Source: Acrocarpospora macrocephala (GTDB lineage: Bacteria; Actinomycetota; Actinomycetes; Streptosporangiales; Streptosporangiaceae). Taken from it: a stretch of DNA of 64,000 nt. Made by a program: the position numbers and the translations under genes. Shown piece by piece: positions 44,584-54,306 of the stretch (the stretch's first letter is position 1; each line of letters opens with the position of its first letter). The stretch lies in contig NZ_BLAE01000021.1 in assembly GCF_009687865.1 (NCBI RefSeq), forward strand, positions 92,126 to 156,125. Direction: 5' to 3'. The notes below the pieces were generated by a model. The model was not told the DNA's origin, ran no database searches, and worked only from the letters and a program-made list of their open reading frames with translations.

Positions 44584-46214
44584 CCACCCTGAAAGAACCG
44601 GCCCTGACGGAAACGCCCAAGCTGATAGCCGGGCCCGCGAGTTATCTGGACGACCGGCTGGGCGCGGGCAGTTTCCTGAAGCGGAACCTCCGCAAGGTCT
44701 TCCCCGACCACTGGTCGTTCCTGCTCGGCGAGATCGCGCTCTACTCGTTCATCATCCTGCTGCTCACCGGCACGTTCCTCACGTTCTGGTTCAAGCCGGG
44801 CATGGGCCATGTGGAGTACCAGGGCCCATACGAGCAGCTGCGCGGCGTCATGATGTCGGAGGCGTACGCGTCGACCCTGAAGATCAGCTTCGAGGTCCGC
44901 GGTGGTCTGCTGATGCGGCAGATGCACCACTGGGCGGCGCTGCTGTTCGTGGCCGGCATGACCGTGCACATGCTCCGGGTGTTCTTCACCGGCGCGTACC
45001 GCAAGCCGCGCGAGCTGAACTGGATCATCGGCGTCCTGCTGCTCACGCTGGCGCTGGCGGAGGGCCTGACCGGCTACTCGCTCCCCGACGACCTGCTCTC
45101 CGGCGCCGGTCTGCGGATCACCGAGGGCGTGGCGATCTCGCTGCCGCTGGTCGGGACGTATCTCACGTTCTTCCTGTTCGGCGGGGAGTATCCGGGCGAG
45201 GATGTGATCGCGCGCTTCTACTCGCTGCACATCCTGCTGATTCCGGGCATCCTGCTGGCGCTGATCTCGGCGCACATGATCCTCATGTGGGTGCAGAAGC
45301 ACACCCAGATGCCGGGGACCGGGCGGAACAACACCAACGTGGTGGGAGCGCCGTTCTACCCGGCCTTCATGGCGAAGGCGGGGGCGTACTTCCTGTTCAC
45401 GTTCACGGCCATCGCGGCGCTGGGGACGTTCGCGCAGATCAACCCGATCTGGTTGTTCGGTCCCTACACTCCGGCGGATATCTCGGCGGGGTCGCAACCG
45501 GACTTCTACATGGGCTTCCTGGAGGGCGCGCTGCGGCTGATGCCTGCCTGGGAGATCAACTTCCTGGGTTATACCCTGCCGCTGAGCGTGCTGATACCCG
45601 CCCTGGTGCCGATGGGCATCATCATGACGGGCCTGGCGCTCTATCCGTTCATCGAGCAGTGGGTCACCGGGGACCGGCGCGAGCACCACATCGCCGACCG
45701 GCCTCGCAACAACCCGCACCGCACCTCGATCGGCATGGCGGCGGTCGTGTTCTACGGCCTGCTGTGGCTGCTGGGCGCGAACGACGAGATCTCGGCCTTC
45801 TTCCACATCGACCTGTACCATACGACGATCTTCGGGCGCTTCGCGGTGTTCCTGGGTCCGGCGCTGGCGTACGTCGTCACGTACCGGATCTGCATGGGCC
45901 TGCAGCGCAAGGACGCCGAGGTCATGTCGCACGGCGTGGAGTCGGGCGTCATCAAGCGCATGCCGAACGGGCAGTACATCGAGGTCCACGTGCCCCCGGC
46001 CGAGGACATCGCCGACCACCTGCGCGGCAAGGCGCGGCTCCCGATCCTGCCCGGCGAGGCGGACATCGAGGGCATCCCGCCGAAGGGCGCCCGCTCGATC
46101 CTGGGCAAGGCGCGGGCCGTGTTGAGCAAGAAGTACGGCACCGAGCACGTCCCGCTCGAAGAGGAAGGCGGCCACGGGCACGCGGCCATCGGCTCGGGTG
46201 AGGACAAGCACTAG
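44580..46214 (+). CDS. qcrB: cytochrome b subunit of the cytochrome bcc complex
   Basis: A 544-residue cytochrome b with eight or nine hydrophobic helices and a long C-terminal extension typical of actinobacteria. Visible features are the haem-b histidines in MHHWAALLFVAGMTVHMLRVFF and in SLHILLIPGILLALISAHM, and the Q-site loop FAQINPIWLFGPYTP (a PEWY-equivalent region). It oxidises menaquinol. ATGA overlap couples it to qcrA. A strong hairpin follows 13 bases after the stop. Confidence 0.93.
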   Translation: MTTLKEPALTETPKLIAGPASYLDDRLGAGSFLKRNLRKVFPDHWSFLLGEIALYSFIILLLTGTFLTFWFKPGMGHVEYQGPYEQLRGVMMSEAYASTLKISFEVRGGLLMRQMHHWAALLFVAGMTVHMLRVFFTGAYRKPRELNWIIGVLLLTLALAEGLTGYSLPDDLLSGAGLRITEGVAISLPLVGTYLTFFLFGGEYPGEDVIARFYSLHILLIPGILLALISAHMILMWVQKHTQMPGTGRNNTNVVGAPFYPAFMAKAGAYFLFTFTAIAALGTFAQINPIWLFGPYTPADISAGSQPDFYMGFLEGALRLMPAWEINFLGYTLPLSVLIPALVPMGIIMTGLALYPFIEQWVTGDRREHHIADRPRNNPHRTSIGMAAVVFYGLLWLLGANDEISAFFHIDLYHTTIFGRFAVFLGPALAYVVTYRICMGLQRKDAEVMSHGVESGVIKRMPNGQYIEVHVPPAEDIADHLRGKARLPILPGEADIEGIPPKGARSILGKARAVLSKKYGTEHVPLEEEGGHGHAAIGSGEDKH

Positions 46215-46227
46215 CCAGACCATGGGG

Positions 46228-46260
46228 AAAGGGCCCGGAGATTCATTCTCCGGGCCCTTT
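46228..46260. terminator. bidirectional terminator between qcrB and L,D-transpeptidase gene
   Basis: A 13-bp stem (AAAGGGCCCGGAG / CTCCGGGCCCTTT) with a 7-base ATTCATT loop and flanking A and T runs serves both convergent genes. Its right edge touches the transpeptidase stop codon. Confidence 0.85.
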
Positions 46261-47430
46261 TCACATGCTGTCGGTCTCGGCGGCGCGCAGGCGGCTCCAC
46301 TTCAGCCACTCCGGCCAGGACTCCTGCCAGTGCCCCCAGCCGTTCAGCGGCTCCAGCACGCGCGGGCTGCCGGTGATGATGATCGGGTCGCCGATGAGCG
46401 TGTTGTCGATGAACCAGCGGGCGTTCTCCGGGCTGATGTTCACGCAGCCGTGGCTGACGTTGGAGTAGCCCTGCGAGCCCACCGACCAGGGCGCGGAGTG
46501 CACGTACTCGCCGCTGTTGGAGATGCGGACGGTGTTGTAGACGGTCTGGGAGTAGTAGCCGGCCTGACCGGGGCCGGCGTCGGGCGAGGTCATCACGGTG
46601 ACCGGCTCGCGGGACATGGCCAGGTGAATGCCGTTAGTGGTGTGATATTTCGTGACACCACCCTTGCCGGCGCTGATCGGCACGCTGCGGATCAGCTTGC
46701 CGTCCCGCTTGATCTTCATCATGTGGGTGAGCACGCTGGCCGTGCTGATCTGGGAGCGCCCGATCTTGAAGTCGCGGACGTAGTCCTTCACGCCGTACAT
46801 GCCGTCGGCGCCGCGCACGCCGGACAGGCGCGCGGTGAAGCGGACCTTGGTGTGCGCGGGCCAGAATTCCTTGGGCCGGTAGGCGATGGTCTTGTTGTCG
46901 AACCAGTGCCAGGCCCCCTCGACCGGCCTGGAGGCCTGCACGAACAGGTTCCGCTCCACCGAGACCCGGTCGGCGATGTCCTTGTCGAAGCTGACCATGA
47001 TGGGCATGCCGACGCCCACCGTCAGGCCTGATATGTCCTTGTTGGGGATGATCTGCTCGATGTTGTAGACGCTCTTGGGCTTGAGGGTGGAGAACGCGCT
47101 GCGGGCTGACCCGGCCGCGGTGGTCGCGGCCACGCTGTACTGGGTGTCGGCCAGCATGGGGCGCAGGCTGCGCCAGCGGGTCCTGTCGGCGCTGAAGATG
47201 CCCGGCACCGCCTTACCCTTGGTCGTCACCGTGACGGCCGTGAGAGCGCCGTTGGCGGAGTCGACCCTGATCGGGTGCCCAGGCAGCAGATCCCTGCCTC
47301 CGTTCGCCGGAGAGATGTACAGGGCCGGCGCGGACCCCTTCTTGGCCTTCTGGTTCTCCTCGACCGCGGACGCGGCGGAACATCCTGTCGCCATCAGCAG
47401 GGCCAGCGCCCCAGCACCAGTAGCTCGCAC
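46261..47430 (-). CDS. lipoprotein L,D-transpeptidase (LdtMt2-like)
   Basis: A 389-residue envelope enzyme that makes 3-3 peptidoglycan crosslinks. It has a lipoprotein signal ending at LMATGCSA, two Ig-like domains (VTVTTKGKAVPGIF, VGMPIMVSFDKDI) and a YkuD catalytic domain with the active-site SHGCVNISPENARWF. Architecture and length match mycobacterial LdtMt2. It lies between the qcr and cta gene clusters, as seen in several actinomycetes. The start is GTG 47430 (VRATGAG). Confidence 0.9.
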   Translation of the reverse strand: MRATGAGALALLMATGCSAASAVEENQKAKKGSAPALYISPANGGRDLLPGHPIRVDSANGALTAVTVTTKGKAVPGIFSADRTRWRSLRPMLADTQYSVAATTAAGSARSAFSTLKPKSVYNIEQIIPNKDISGLTVGVGMPIMVSFDKDIADRVSVERNLFVQASRPVEGAWHWFDNKTIAYRPKEFWPAHTKVRFTARLSGVRGADGMYGVKDYVRDFKIGRSQISTASVLTHMMKIKRDGKLIRSVPISAGKGGVTKYHTTNGIHLAMSREPVTVMTSPDAGPGQAGYYSQTVYNTVRISNSGEYVHSAPWSVGSQGYSNVSHGCVNISPENARWFIDNTLIGDPIIITGSPRVLEPLNGWGHWQESWPEWLKWSRLRAAETDSM

Positions 47431-47515
47431 GTTGCGTACTCCCCCGTCGGTTTGATCCCTTTCGTAGGGTTATTACCCAGTTACAGGCGGTACGTCCGAC
47501 GGGCGAGTAAAAGAA

Positions 47516-47549
47516 AAGCCCCGGCGTGCTTATCGGCACGCCGGGGCTT
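47516..47549. terminator. terminator after ctaF
   Basis: A perfect 14-bp stem (AAGCCCCGGCGTGC / GCACGCCGGGGCTT) with a 6-base loop lies 22 bases beyond the ctaF stop on the minus strand, with an A-rich run on the far side that reads as a U tract. Confidence 0.85.
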
Positions 47550-47571
47550 GGTGAAACCTAAGTAATGGACC

Positions 47572-47967
47572 TCAGTGGGAGAAGTTCCCCCGGTAGTACT
47601 GGAAGACGAAGCCGATCGTGCTCATGATGAGCGCGAACATGCCGATCATGAACAGCCACCAGCCGATCACGAAGCCGAAGAAGGCCAGCGCCGCCGACAG
47701 AGTGGTGAACAGCGGCCACCAGCTGTGCGGGCTGAAGAAGCCCAGCTCACCGGCGCCGTCGCTGATCTCGGCTTCCTTGTTGTCCTCCGGCTGGTCGCCG
47801 ATCCTGCGGGCCGTGAAGAGCAGGTAGTAGCCGATCATGAAGGCGAGCCCGACCGAGATCGCCATCGCGGTGGTGCCGGTCACTTCCTTGGACCAGAACC
47901 AGTAGACCAGGTCCGCCGCGGCGAAGAAGACACCGCAGAGGATGAACATCCAGCCCTGGACCTTCAT
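47572..47967 (-). CDS. ctaF: cytochrome c oxidase subunit IV (actinobacterial)
   Basis: A 131-residue protein with four hydrophobic helices ([75 protein letters not shown]), the small subunit IV found only in actinobacterial aa3 oxidases. The start is ATG 47967 with GAGGAGAAAG before it, overlapping the ctaD stop by ATGA. The longer upstream frame is antisense or out-of-phase ctaD. Confidence 0.9.
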   Translation of the reverse strand: MKVQGWMFILCGVFFAAADLVYWFWSKEVTGTTAMAISVGLAFMIGYYLLFTARRIGDQPEDNKEAEISDGAGELGFFSPHSWWPLFTTLSAALAFFGFVIGWWLFMIGMFALIMSTIGFVFQYYRGNFSH

Positions 47968-49625
47968 ACTTTCTCCTCGATGGGGGGCTTGGCCGGCAGA
48001 TGCGGATACTTGGCGTCGAACGCCGGGCGCTCGGACCTGATCCTGGGCAGCTCGTGGAAGTTGTGCCGCGGCGGCGGGCAGGACGTGGCCCACTCCAGCG
48101 AGCCCGCGTAACCCCACGGGTCGTCTACGAGGACCTTGGGCGCGGTCCGGTGGGTCAGCCAGACATTGTACAGGAACGGCAGCGTGGAGGCGCCCAGCAG
48201 GAACGCGCCCACCGAGGAGATCATGTTCAGGTCGGTGAACCCGTCCACGGCCGAGTAGTTCGCGTACCGCCGGGGGAAGCCGGCCGCGCCCAGCCAGTGC
48301 TGCACCAGGAACGTGAGGTGGAAGCCGATGAACAGCGTCCAGAAGTGCCACTTGCCCAGCTTGTCGTTGAGCATCTTGCCGGTGAACTTGGGCCACCAGA
48401 AGTAGAACCCGGCGAACATCGCGAACACGACGGTGCCGAACACCACGTAGTGGAAGTGCGCCACCACGAAGTAGGAGTCACTGATCTGGAAGTCCAGCGG
48501 CGGCGAGGCCAGGATGACGCCGGTCAGGCCGCCGAGCAGGAACGTGATGAGGAAGCCCACCGCGAACAACATCGGCGTCTCGAACGAGAGATGGCCGCGC
48601 CACATCGTGCCGATCCAGTTGAAGAACTTCACCCCGGTGGGCACCGCGATCAGGAACGTCATGAACGAGAAGAACGGCAGCAGGACCTGCCCGGTGACGA
48701 ACATGTGGTGCGCCCAGACCGTCACCGACAGGCCGGCGATGGCGATGGTGGCGCCGACCAGGCCGATGTAGCCGAAGATCGGCTTGCGGCTGAAGACCGG
48801 CAGCACCTCGGTGATGATGCCGAAGAACGGCAAGGCGATGATGTACACCTCGGGATGCCCGAAGAACCAGAACAGGTGCTGCCAGAGCATCGCCCCGCCG
48901 GTCGCGGAGTCGAACACGTGCGCCCCGAGTTTTCGGTCCGCCTCCAGCACCAGCAGCGCCGCCGCCAGCACCGGGAAGGCCAGCAGCACCAGGATGCTGG
49001 TGAGCAGGATGTTCCAGGTGAAGATCGGCATCCGGAACATGGTCATGCCGGGCGCGCGCATCGTGATGATCGTGGTGATGAAGTTGACCGCGCCCAGGAT
49101 GGTGCCCAGGCCGGACAGGGCCAGACCCATGATCCACAGGTCGGCGCCGATCCCCGGCGAGGTGACCGCGTTGGACAGCGGCGAGTAGGCGGTCCAGCCG
49201 AACGCGGCCGCACCGCCGGGGCTGAAGAAGCCGCTCACCGCGATGATGCTGCCGAACAGGTAGAGCCAGTAGCTGACCATGTTCAGCCGGGGGAACGCCA
49301 CGTCGGGCGCGCCGATCTGCAGCGGCATCAGCTCGTTGGCGAAGCCCGCGAACAGCGGGGTCGCGAACATCAGCAGCATGATCGTGCCGTGCATGGTGAA
49401 CAGCTGGTTGAACTGCTCGTTGGAGACGAACTCCATCCCCGGCTGGGCCAGCTCGGCCCGCATCACCAGCGCCATCACGCCGCCGATGAGGAAGAACACG
49501 AACGACGTGATCAGGTAGAGGTGCCCGATCACCTTGTGGTCCGTGGTGGACAGCCAGCTCGTGATGAGCCGGCCCTTGCGGTAGGGCCGCGGGGGAAGCG
49601 CGGCCGGTTCCGGAATGGCGGTCAC
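47964..49625 (-). CDS. ctaD: cytochrome c oxidase subunit I
   Basis: A 553-residue, 12-helix haem-copper oxidase core. It holds haem a, haem a3 and Cu[28 protein letters not shown], and HFHYVVFGT with later histidines. It reduces O2 to water and pumps protons. Start is GTG 49625 and it overlaps ctaC by GTGA, and ctaF by ATGA, so ctaC-ctaD-ctaF form one translationally coupled operon. Confidence 0.95.
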   Translation of the reverse strand: MTAIPEPAALPPRPYRKGRLITSWLSTTDHKVIGHLYLITSFVFFLIGGVMALVMRAELAQPGMEFVSNEQFNQLFTMHGTIMLLMFATPLFAGFANELMPLQIGAPDVAFPRLNMVSYWLYLFGSIIAVSGFFSPGGAAAFGWTAYSPLSNAVTSPGIGADLWIMGLALSGLGTILGAVNFITTIITMRAPGMTMFRMPIFTWNILLTSILVLLAFPVLAAALLVLEADRKLGAHVFDSATGGAMLWQHLFWFFGHPEVYIIALPFFGIITEVLPVFSRKPIFGYIGLVGATIAIAGLSVTVWAHHMFVTGQVLLPFFSFMTFLIAVPTGVKFFNWIGTMWRGHLSFETPMLFAVGFLITFLLGGLTGVILASPPLDFQISDSYFVVAHFHYVVFGTVVFAMFAGFYFWWPKFTGKMLNDKLGKWHFWTLFIGFHLTFLVQHWLGAAGFPRRYANYSAVDGFTDLNMISSVGAFLLGASTLPFLYNVWLTHRTAPKVLVDDPWGYAGSLEWATSCPPPRHNFHELPRIRSERPAFDAKYPHLPAKPPIEEKV

Positions 49626-50440
49626 TGGGCGCCCCCCGCCTGACTAGCGACATACTGATCGAATTCGGCCTGCGGGACGAGTTTGACCGAGAACAGCATC
49701 CTGCTGTGGTCGACTCCGCAGAGCTCGGCGCAGCGGCCGAAGAAAGTGCCGGTCTTGTCGAGGGTGTCGATCTCGAACCGGTTGTTGAAGCCGGGCAGCA
49801 CGTCCTGCTTGAACAGGAAGGCCGGCACCCAGAAGGAGTGGATGACGTCCGGCGAGTGAAGCAGGAACTCCACCTTGGACCCGGCCGGCAGCACCAGCTG
49901 CGGGCCCTGCGGGTTCTCCAGGGACTGCTTGGCCAGGTCGGCGGGAACCCCCGCGACGACGACCGTCTTGCCCTGGTATTCAGTGGTGAAGCGCCAGCTC
50001 CACTGGAAGCCCTCGACCTTGACCTTCACGGGCGCGGTCCCGGTGACCTTCATGATCTCGGTCTCGTCGCGCGCGGTGAAGTAGAAGAACACGGCCACCA
50101 TGACCAGCGGCACGAGCGTGTAGAGCATCTCGATCGGCAGGTTGTACCGCACCTGCGGCGGCAGCTGCTGGTCGGAGTGCTTGCGCTTCCGATGGAAGAT
50201 CACGGACCAGATGATCAGGCCGAAGACGACGACGAAGGTCGCGAGCGCGGCGATCCAGGAGCCCAGCCACAGGGTCAGCATCGTATTGCCCTGGTGGGTC
50301 TGCGGCTCGGGCATGGCCCCGCGGGACCATTCTTCGGCACTACACGCCGACGCGGACGCGACCAGCAACGCCACCACGGCGAGGCTGGGCAACCGGCGGC
50401 GGGCCAACGGTCGCCGTGTCGTACGGCGGGTCGGACTCAC
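49622..50440 (-). CDS. ctaC: cytochrome c oxidase subunit II
   Basis: A 272-residue subunit II. A lipoprotein-like signal ends in ASACS, then two transmembrane helices ([21 protein letters not shown] and [18 protein letters not shown]), and a periplasmic cupredoxin with the CuA site: [13 protein letters not shown], then [12 protein letters not shown]. It takes electrons from the cytochrome c of the bcc complex. I start at GTG 50440 ([10 protein letters not shown]), like Streptomyces CtaC; a GTG at 50503 would add 21 residues without family likeness. Confidence 0.92.
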   Translation of the reverse strand: MSPTRRTTRRPLARRRLPSLAVVALLVASASACSAEEWSRGAMPEPQTHQGNTMLTLWLGSWIAALATFVVVFGLIIWSVIFHRKRKHSDQQLPPQVRYNLPIEMLYTLVPLVMVAVFFYFTARDETEIMKVTGTAPVKVKVEGFQWSWRFTTEYQGKTVVVAGVPADLAKQSLENPQGPQLVLPAGSKVEFLLHSPDVIHSFWVPAFLFKQDVLPGFNNRFEIDTLDKTGTFFGRCAELCGVDHSRMLFSVKLVPQAEFDQYVASQAGGAQ

Positions 50441-50614
50441 GGATCGCCTACCCCACAGATGAAGCCCAAAGGACTCTTCCCCTGGGCGTTTCTCAGATTC
50501 CACTGCAAACGGGAGATCTTCTCGCCCGCTTTACTTGATTCACTTCAATGCTGGGGGACACATTAGCGCGGACTGGCACTGCCCCTCTGAGCAGCCCCCG
50601 TTAATGTCCTCACT

Positions 50615-51748
50615 GTGGCGTACCTCGATGCGGCTTCCACCGAGCCCCTGCATCCCGCGGCCCGCGAGGCCCTCCTGGCGGCCCTGGACGTGGGCTGGGC
50701 CGACCCCGCCCGGCTGTACGGCTCAGGACGCCGGGTCCGCCTCCTGCTCGATCAGGCCAGGGCGGAGGTGGCCGAGATCCTGGGCGCCCGAGCCGACGAG
50801 GTCTCCTTCACCTCCTCCGGCACCCAGGCCGTGCATCTGGGCGTGCTCGGCGGGCTGGCCGGCCGCAAACGCGCAGGCCGGCGCCTGGTGGTCAGTGCCG
50901 TCGAGCATTCCAGCGTGCTGCACGCGGCCGGGGTGCACGAACGTGACGGGGGAAGCGTCGAGACCGTGGGCGTGGAGATCACCGGCCGGGTCTCCCCCGC
51001 CGCCTTCGCCGCCGCGGTCGCCGAGCCGGGCACGGCGCTGGCCTGCCTGCAGACCGCCAATCACGAGGTCGGCACCCTGCAGCCGGTGGCCGAGGCGGGC
51101 GAGGCCTGCCAGGCGGCGGGGGTGCCGCTGTTCGTGGACGCGGCCCAGTCGGCCGGACGGCTGCCGATCCCGCCCGGCTGGTCGATCCTGGCCGCCAGCG
51201 CGCACAAATGGGGCGGCCCGGCGGGGGTGGGCGTGCTGGCCGTCCGTAAAGGGGTGCGGTGGCGCTCGCCGTACCCCGAGGACGACCGGGAGAGCCGACG
51301 GGTGCCAGGGTTCGAGAACGTGCCCGCGGTGGTCGCCGCCGCGGCGGCGCTGCGCGCCCGCGTGGCCGAGGCGGCGGCCGAGTCGGCCCGCCTGTCCGCC
51401 CTCGTGGACCGGATCCGCCACGAGGTCCCGCGCCTGGTGCCCGATGTCGAGGTGATCGGCGACCCGGTGGAACGTCTTCCCCACCTGGTGACATTTTCCT
51501 GCCTCTATGTAGAAGGTGAGGCGCTCCTGACAGAGCTGGACAAGGCGGGTTTCGCCGTGTCGTCAGGAAGTTCATGCACGGCGAGTACGCTTCGACCGTC
51601 ACATGTGCTTGAGGCGATGGGCGTGCTTACGCATGGGAACGTCCGGGTATCGCTGCCCCGTGGCGTTTCCGCGGATGATGTGGAGAGATTCCTCACCGTC
51701 CTGCCGGATATCGTCCGCCGCATCCGTCATAGTCTGGGAGTGCACTAG
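50615..51748 (+). CDS. cysteine desulfurase (class V aminotransferase fold)
   Basis: A 377-residue PLP enzyme that takes sulfur from cysteine. It has the N-terminal YLDAASTEPLHPAA, SSGTQAVHLG, the PLP-lysine in SAHKWGGPAG near residue 198, and the catalytic cysteine loop SSGSSCTAS near 321, as in NifS/IscS group I enzymes. It is followed 35 bp later by a TusA-like sulfur carrier, so sulfur relay is likely. It diverges from ctaC. Start is GTG 50615. Confidence 0.88.
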   Translation: MAYLDAASTEPLHPAAREALLAALDVGWADPARLYGSGRRVRLLLDQARAEVAEILGARADEVSFTSSGTQAVHLGVLGGLAGRKRAGRRLVVSAVEHSSVLHAAGVHERDGGSVETVGVEITGRVSPAAFAAAVAEPGTALACLQTANHEVGTLQPVAEAGEACQAAGVPLFVDAAQSAGRLPIPPGWSILAASAHKWGGPAGVGVLAVRKGVRWRSPYPEDDRESRRVPGFENVPAVVAAAAALRARVAEAAAESARLSALVDRIRHEVPRLVPDVEVIGDPVERLPHLVTFSCLYVEGEALLTELDKAGFAVSSGSSCTASTLRPSHVLEAMGVLTHGNVRVSLPRGVSADDVERFLTVLPDIVRRIRHSLGVH

Positions 51749-51783
51749 ATGTTCGGGGACATCATCATCCGGGGGTTCCAGTG

Positions 51784-52086
51784 ATGTGGCGCCGCAAGCC
51801 CGCTCCGCGGGAACTGCCGCAGGAATCCGCGGCCGCCCGCCCCTCCGCTCCCCCGGCCACCGCCCTCACCATTGACGCCCTGGGCCGCAAGTGCCCCATC
51901 CCCATCATCATGCTGGCCGACCAGATCAACACCGTCGGCCTCGGCGCCGTCGTCGCGGTCCTCGCGGACGACCCGGCCGCGTTCACCGACATCCCGGCCT
52001 GGTGCCGCCTGAAGTCCCACGAGCACGTGGCCAGCTACGAACTCCCCCAGGGCGGCTGGTCGATCCATGTGCGCCGTAACTATTAA
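51784..52086 (+). CDS. TusA-family sulfur carrier protein
   Basis: A 100-residue protein. After a disordered Pro/Ala N-terminus of about 25 residues, the TusA fold begins with LTIDALGRKCPIPIIMLADQI. The CPIP motif holds the persulfide cysteine. It likely accepts sulfur from the adjacent cysteine desulfurase. Start is ATG 51784, with the GTG at 51781 equally possible; GGGGG precedes them. Confidence 0.88.
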   Translation: MWRRKPAPRELPQESAAARPSAPPATALTIDALGRKCPIPIIMLADQINTVGLGAVVAVLADDPAAFTDIPAWCRLKSHEHVASYELPQGGWSIHVRRNY

Positions 52087-52148
52087 CTATTAATCCCCGC
52101 CGACGGGGTACGTAGCGATTGAAACCGGACAAAAAGGGGGAAATCGCC

Positions 52149-52568
52149 ATGACCACGGCACGGGAGATCATGCACTTCGGGTGCGAGTGCGTGGGCGAGA
52201 ACGAGACGCTGGACGTCGCGGCCAAGATGATGCGCGAGATGGACGTCGGGGCGCTGCCCGTGTGCGGGACCGACGACCGGCTCAAGGGGATCATCACCGA
52301 CCGGGACATCGTGGTGCGGTGCATCGCGGCGGGGCACGACCCGGCCAAGGTCAGGACCGGCGACCTGACCGAGGGCACGCTCGTCTGGGTGAACGCCGAC
52401 GCCGATGTCGACGACGCGCTCACGGCCATGCAGGAGAACCAGATCCGGCGGCTGCCGGTGCTGGAGAACCACCGGCTGGTCGGCATGATCAGCGAGGCCG
52501 ACCTGGCCGCGCACCTGCCGGACGAGAAGCTGGCCATGACCGTCGGCCAGATCTACGCGCAGGAGTGA
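52149..52568 (+). CDS. tandem CBS-domain protein
   Basis: A 139-residue protein made of two CBS repeats (AREIMHFGCECVGENETLDVAAKMMREMDVGALPVC...; DADVDDALTAMQENQIRRLPVLENHRLVGMISEADLA). CBS pairs bind adenosine nucleotides and act as energy or redox sensors. The start is ATG 52149 with GGGGGAAAT upstream. It is alone and ends at a strong hairpin shared with the convergent kinase. Confidence 0.88.
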   Translation: MTTAREIMHFGCECVGENETLDVAAKMMREMDVGALPVCGTDDRLKGIITDRDIVVRCIAAGHDPAKVRTGDLTEGTLVWVNADADVDDALTAMQENQIRRLPVLENHRLVGMISEADLAAHLPDEKLAMTVGQIYAQE

Positions 52569-52575
52569 CGCCACG

Positions 52576-52608
52576 CTGAGCGGGCCACCTCGCCGGTGGC
52601 CCGCTCAG
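52576..52608. terminator. hairpin between CBS and kinase genes
   Basis: A perfect 14-bp stem (CTGAGCGGGCCACC / GGTGGCCCGCTCAG) with a TCGCC loop lies between two convergent genes. Confidence 0.8.
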
Positions 52609-52613
52609 GCGGG

Positions 52614-53600
52614 TCAGGGGTGGTAGCAGCGCACGTGCTCGGCCACCTCGGCGGCGGCGGCCTTGCCGTACGCCCCGGAGAAACGGTCGAGGAAGGTCTG
52701 CTGGCCCAGCTCGTACTCCTGGCAGCCGATGCGCTCCAGGACGTGGGTGGCGGTCAGGTTGCCGACCTGGCCGCAGCGCTCCAGCGACAGGCCCCAGGCG
52801 AGGGCGGACAGGAAGCCGGCCCGGAACGCGTCGCCGACGCCGGTGGGGTCGGCCTTGCCCAGTTCCGGGGCGGGCGAGATGTGCAGCGAGGGCTCGCCGA
52901 CCTGGTCGATCCTGGCGCCCTTCGGGCCGAGCGTGGTGATCCGGACGCCCACCCGGGACAGCACGTCGTCGTCCGACCAGCCGGTCTTCTGCTCGATCAT
53001 GCCCTTTTCGTAGTCGTTGCTGAACAGATACGCCGCGCCCTCGATGAGCTGGCGGATCTGGTCGCCGGGCATCCGGGCCAGCTGCTGGGAGGGGTCGGCC
53101 GCGAACGCGATGCCACGGCTGCGGGACTCGTCGGTGTGCCTGAGCATCGCGTCGGGGTCGTTGGGGCTGATCAGGACCAGGTCCAGGCCGCCCAGCCGGT
53201 CGGCGATCGGGCCCAGTTCGATCTCGCGGGCCTCGGCCATCGCGCCGGTGTAGAAGGAGGCGATCTGGTTGTGCTCCTCGTCGGTGGTGCACAGGAAGCG
53301 CGCGGTGTGGCGCAGCTCGGAGACGTGCACGGAGGCGCAGTCCACGCCGTGGCGCTCCAGCCAGGAGCGGTAGTCGGCGAAGTCGGCGCCGACGGCGCCG
53401 ACCAGGATCGGGGTCAGGCCCAGGCAGCCCATGCCGAAGGCGATGTTGGCCGCGCAGCCGCCCCGGCGGACCTGCAGGTCGTCGACCAGGAAGGACAGTG
53501 AGACACGGTCGAGCTGTTCGGCGACGAGCTGGTCGGCGAACCGGCCCGGGAAGGTCATCAGTTGGTCGGTGGCGATGGAGCCGGTGACGGCGATGCGCAC
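52614..53600 (-). CDS. PfkB-family carbohydrate kinase, adenosine kinase-like
   Basis: A 328-residue ribokinase-fold kinase. It has the GGxAAN-type sugar motif (RRGGCAANIAFGMG) near residue 47 and the C-terminal catalytic motif TGVGDAFRAGFLSAL. By position and character it matches the mycobacterial adenosine kinase AdoK (Rv2202c), which phosphorylates adenosine to AMP, but other sugars or nucleosides cannot be excluded. Start is GTG 53600 (VRIAVTGSIATD). Confidence 0.82.
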   Translation of the reverse strand: MRIAVTGSIATDQLMTFPGRFADQLVAEQLDRVSLSFLVDDLQVRRGGCAANIAFGMGCLGLTPILVGAVGADFADYRSWLERHGVDCASVHVSELRHTARFLCTTDEEHNQIASFYTGAMAEAREIELGPIADRLGGLDLVLISPNDPDAMLRHTDESRSRGIAFAADPSQQLARMPGDQIRQLIEGAAYLFSNDYEKGMIEQKTGWSDDDVLSRVGVRITTLGPKGARIDQVGEPSLHISPAPELGKADPTGVGDAFRAGFLSALAWGLSLERCGQVGNLTATHVLERIGCQEYELGQQTFLDRFSGAYGKAAAAEVAEHVRCYHP

Positions 53601-53712
53601 GGGGTCATTCTCCTCGTTGTCAGCAGCGCGTTCTTGAGCCCGCCAGATCGCGAGCCACGCAAGAATACGCGACTTCGCGCCCGCCCGAACTCACGATCCG
53701 GACACATGCCAC

Positions 53713-53742
53713 CACCCTGTACGGCACGCGCCGTACAGGGTG
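53713..53742. terminator. terminator after erpA
   Basis: A perfect 13-bp stem (CACCCTGTACGGC / GCCGTACAGGGTG) with a 4-base ACGC loop lies 17 bases past the erpA stop on the minus strand. Confidence 0.75.
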
Positions 53743-53759
53743 GGTTAACCCGGTCCCCG

Positions 53760-54116
53760 TTAGTTGAACGAGTCGCCGCAGGCGCAGGAGCCCGTGGCGT
53801 TCGGGTTGTCGATCGTGAAGCCCTGCTTCTCGATCGTGTCCACGAAGTCCACCGTCGCCCCGATCAGGTACGGCGCGCTCATGCGGTCCGTGACGACACC
53901 GACGCCGCCGAAGTCGGACACGACGTCCCCGTCCATCGACCGGTCGTCGAAGTAGAGCTGGTAGCGCAGGCCCGAACAGCCGCCCGGCTGCACGGCGACG
54001 CGCAGCTGCAGCCCTTCCTCACCCTGCTGGTCCAGCAGGCTCTTGACCTTGGCGGCGGCCGCGTCAGTCAGGAGGAGCCCCTGCTGCGTGGTCTGCTCGC
54101 TGCTCTCAACCGTCAT
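53760..54116 (-). CDS. erpA: A-type iron-sulfur cluster insertion protein
   Basis: A 118-residue A-type carrier. The conserved cysteines are in QPGGCSGLRY near residue 49 and GSCACGDSF at the C-terminus. It passes Fe-S clusters to target apoproteins; the nearby NadA and QcrA are Fe-S proteins. Start is ATG 54116 (MTVESSEQ) after GGGAG; an upstream in-frame codon at 54146 places the ribosome site inside the frame. It is divergent from nadA over 190 bp. It matches Rv2204c. Confidence 0.92.
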   Translation of the reverse strand: MTVESSEQTTQQGLLLTDAAAAKVKSLLDQQGEEGLQLRVAVQPGGCSGLRYQLYFDDRSMDGDVVSDFGGVGVVTDRMSAPYLIGATVDFVDTIEKQGFTIDNPNATGSCACGDSFN

Positions 54117-54306
54117 GTAGTGACTCCCACCGTCTGCTTCAGCCACCCATGGGAGAGCGGCCGATTGATGTCGTCCTTAGACGCTACCAACACCTCGCCC
54201 TCGACTGACATTCCCCCATCCCCTACCCCGGGGAATAAACACCCCCAACTCGTGTGTAATCATTAGTCGTCAGTTCGACGATAAGTCCCCGAAGGGGGTG
54301 TGGTCA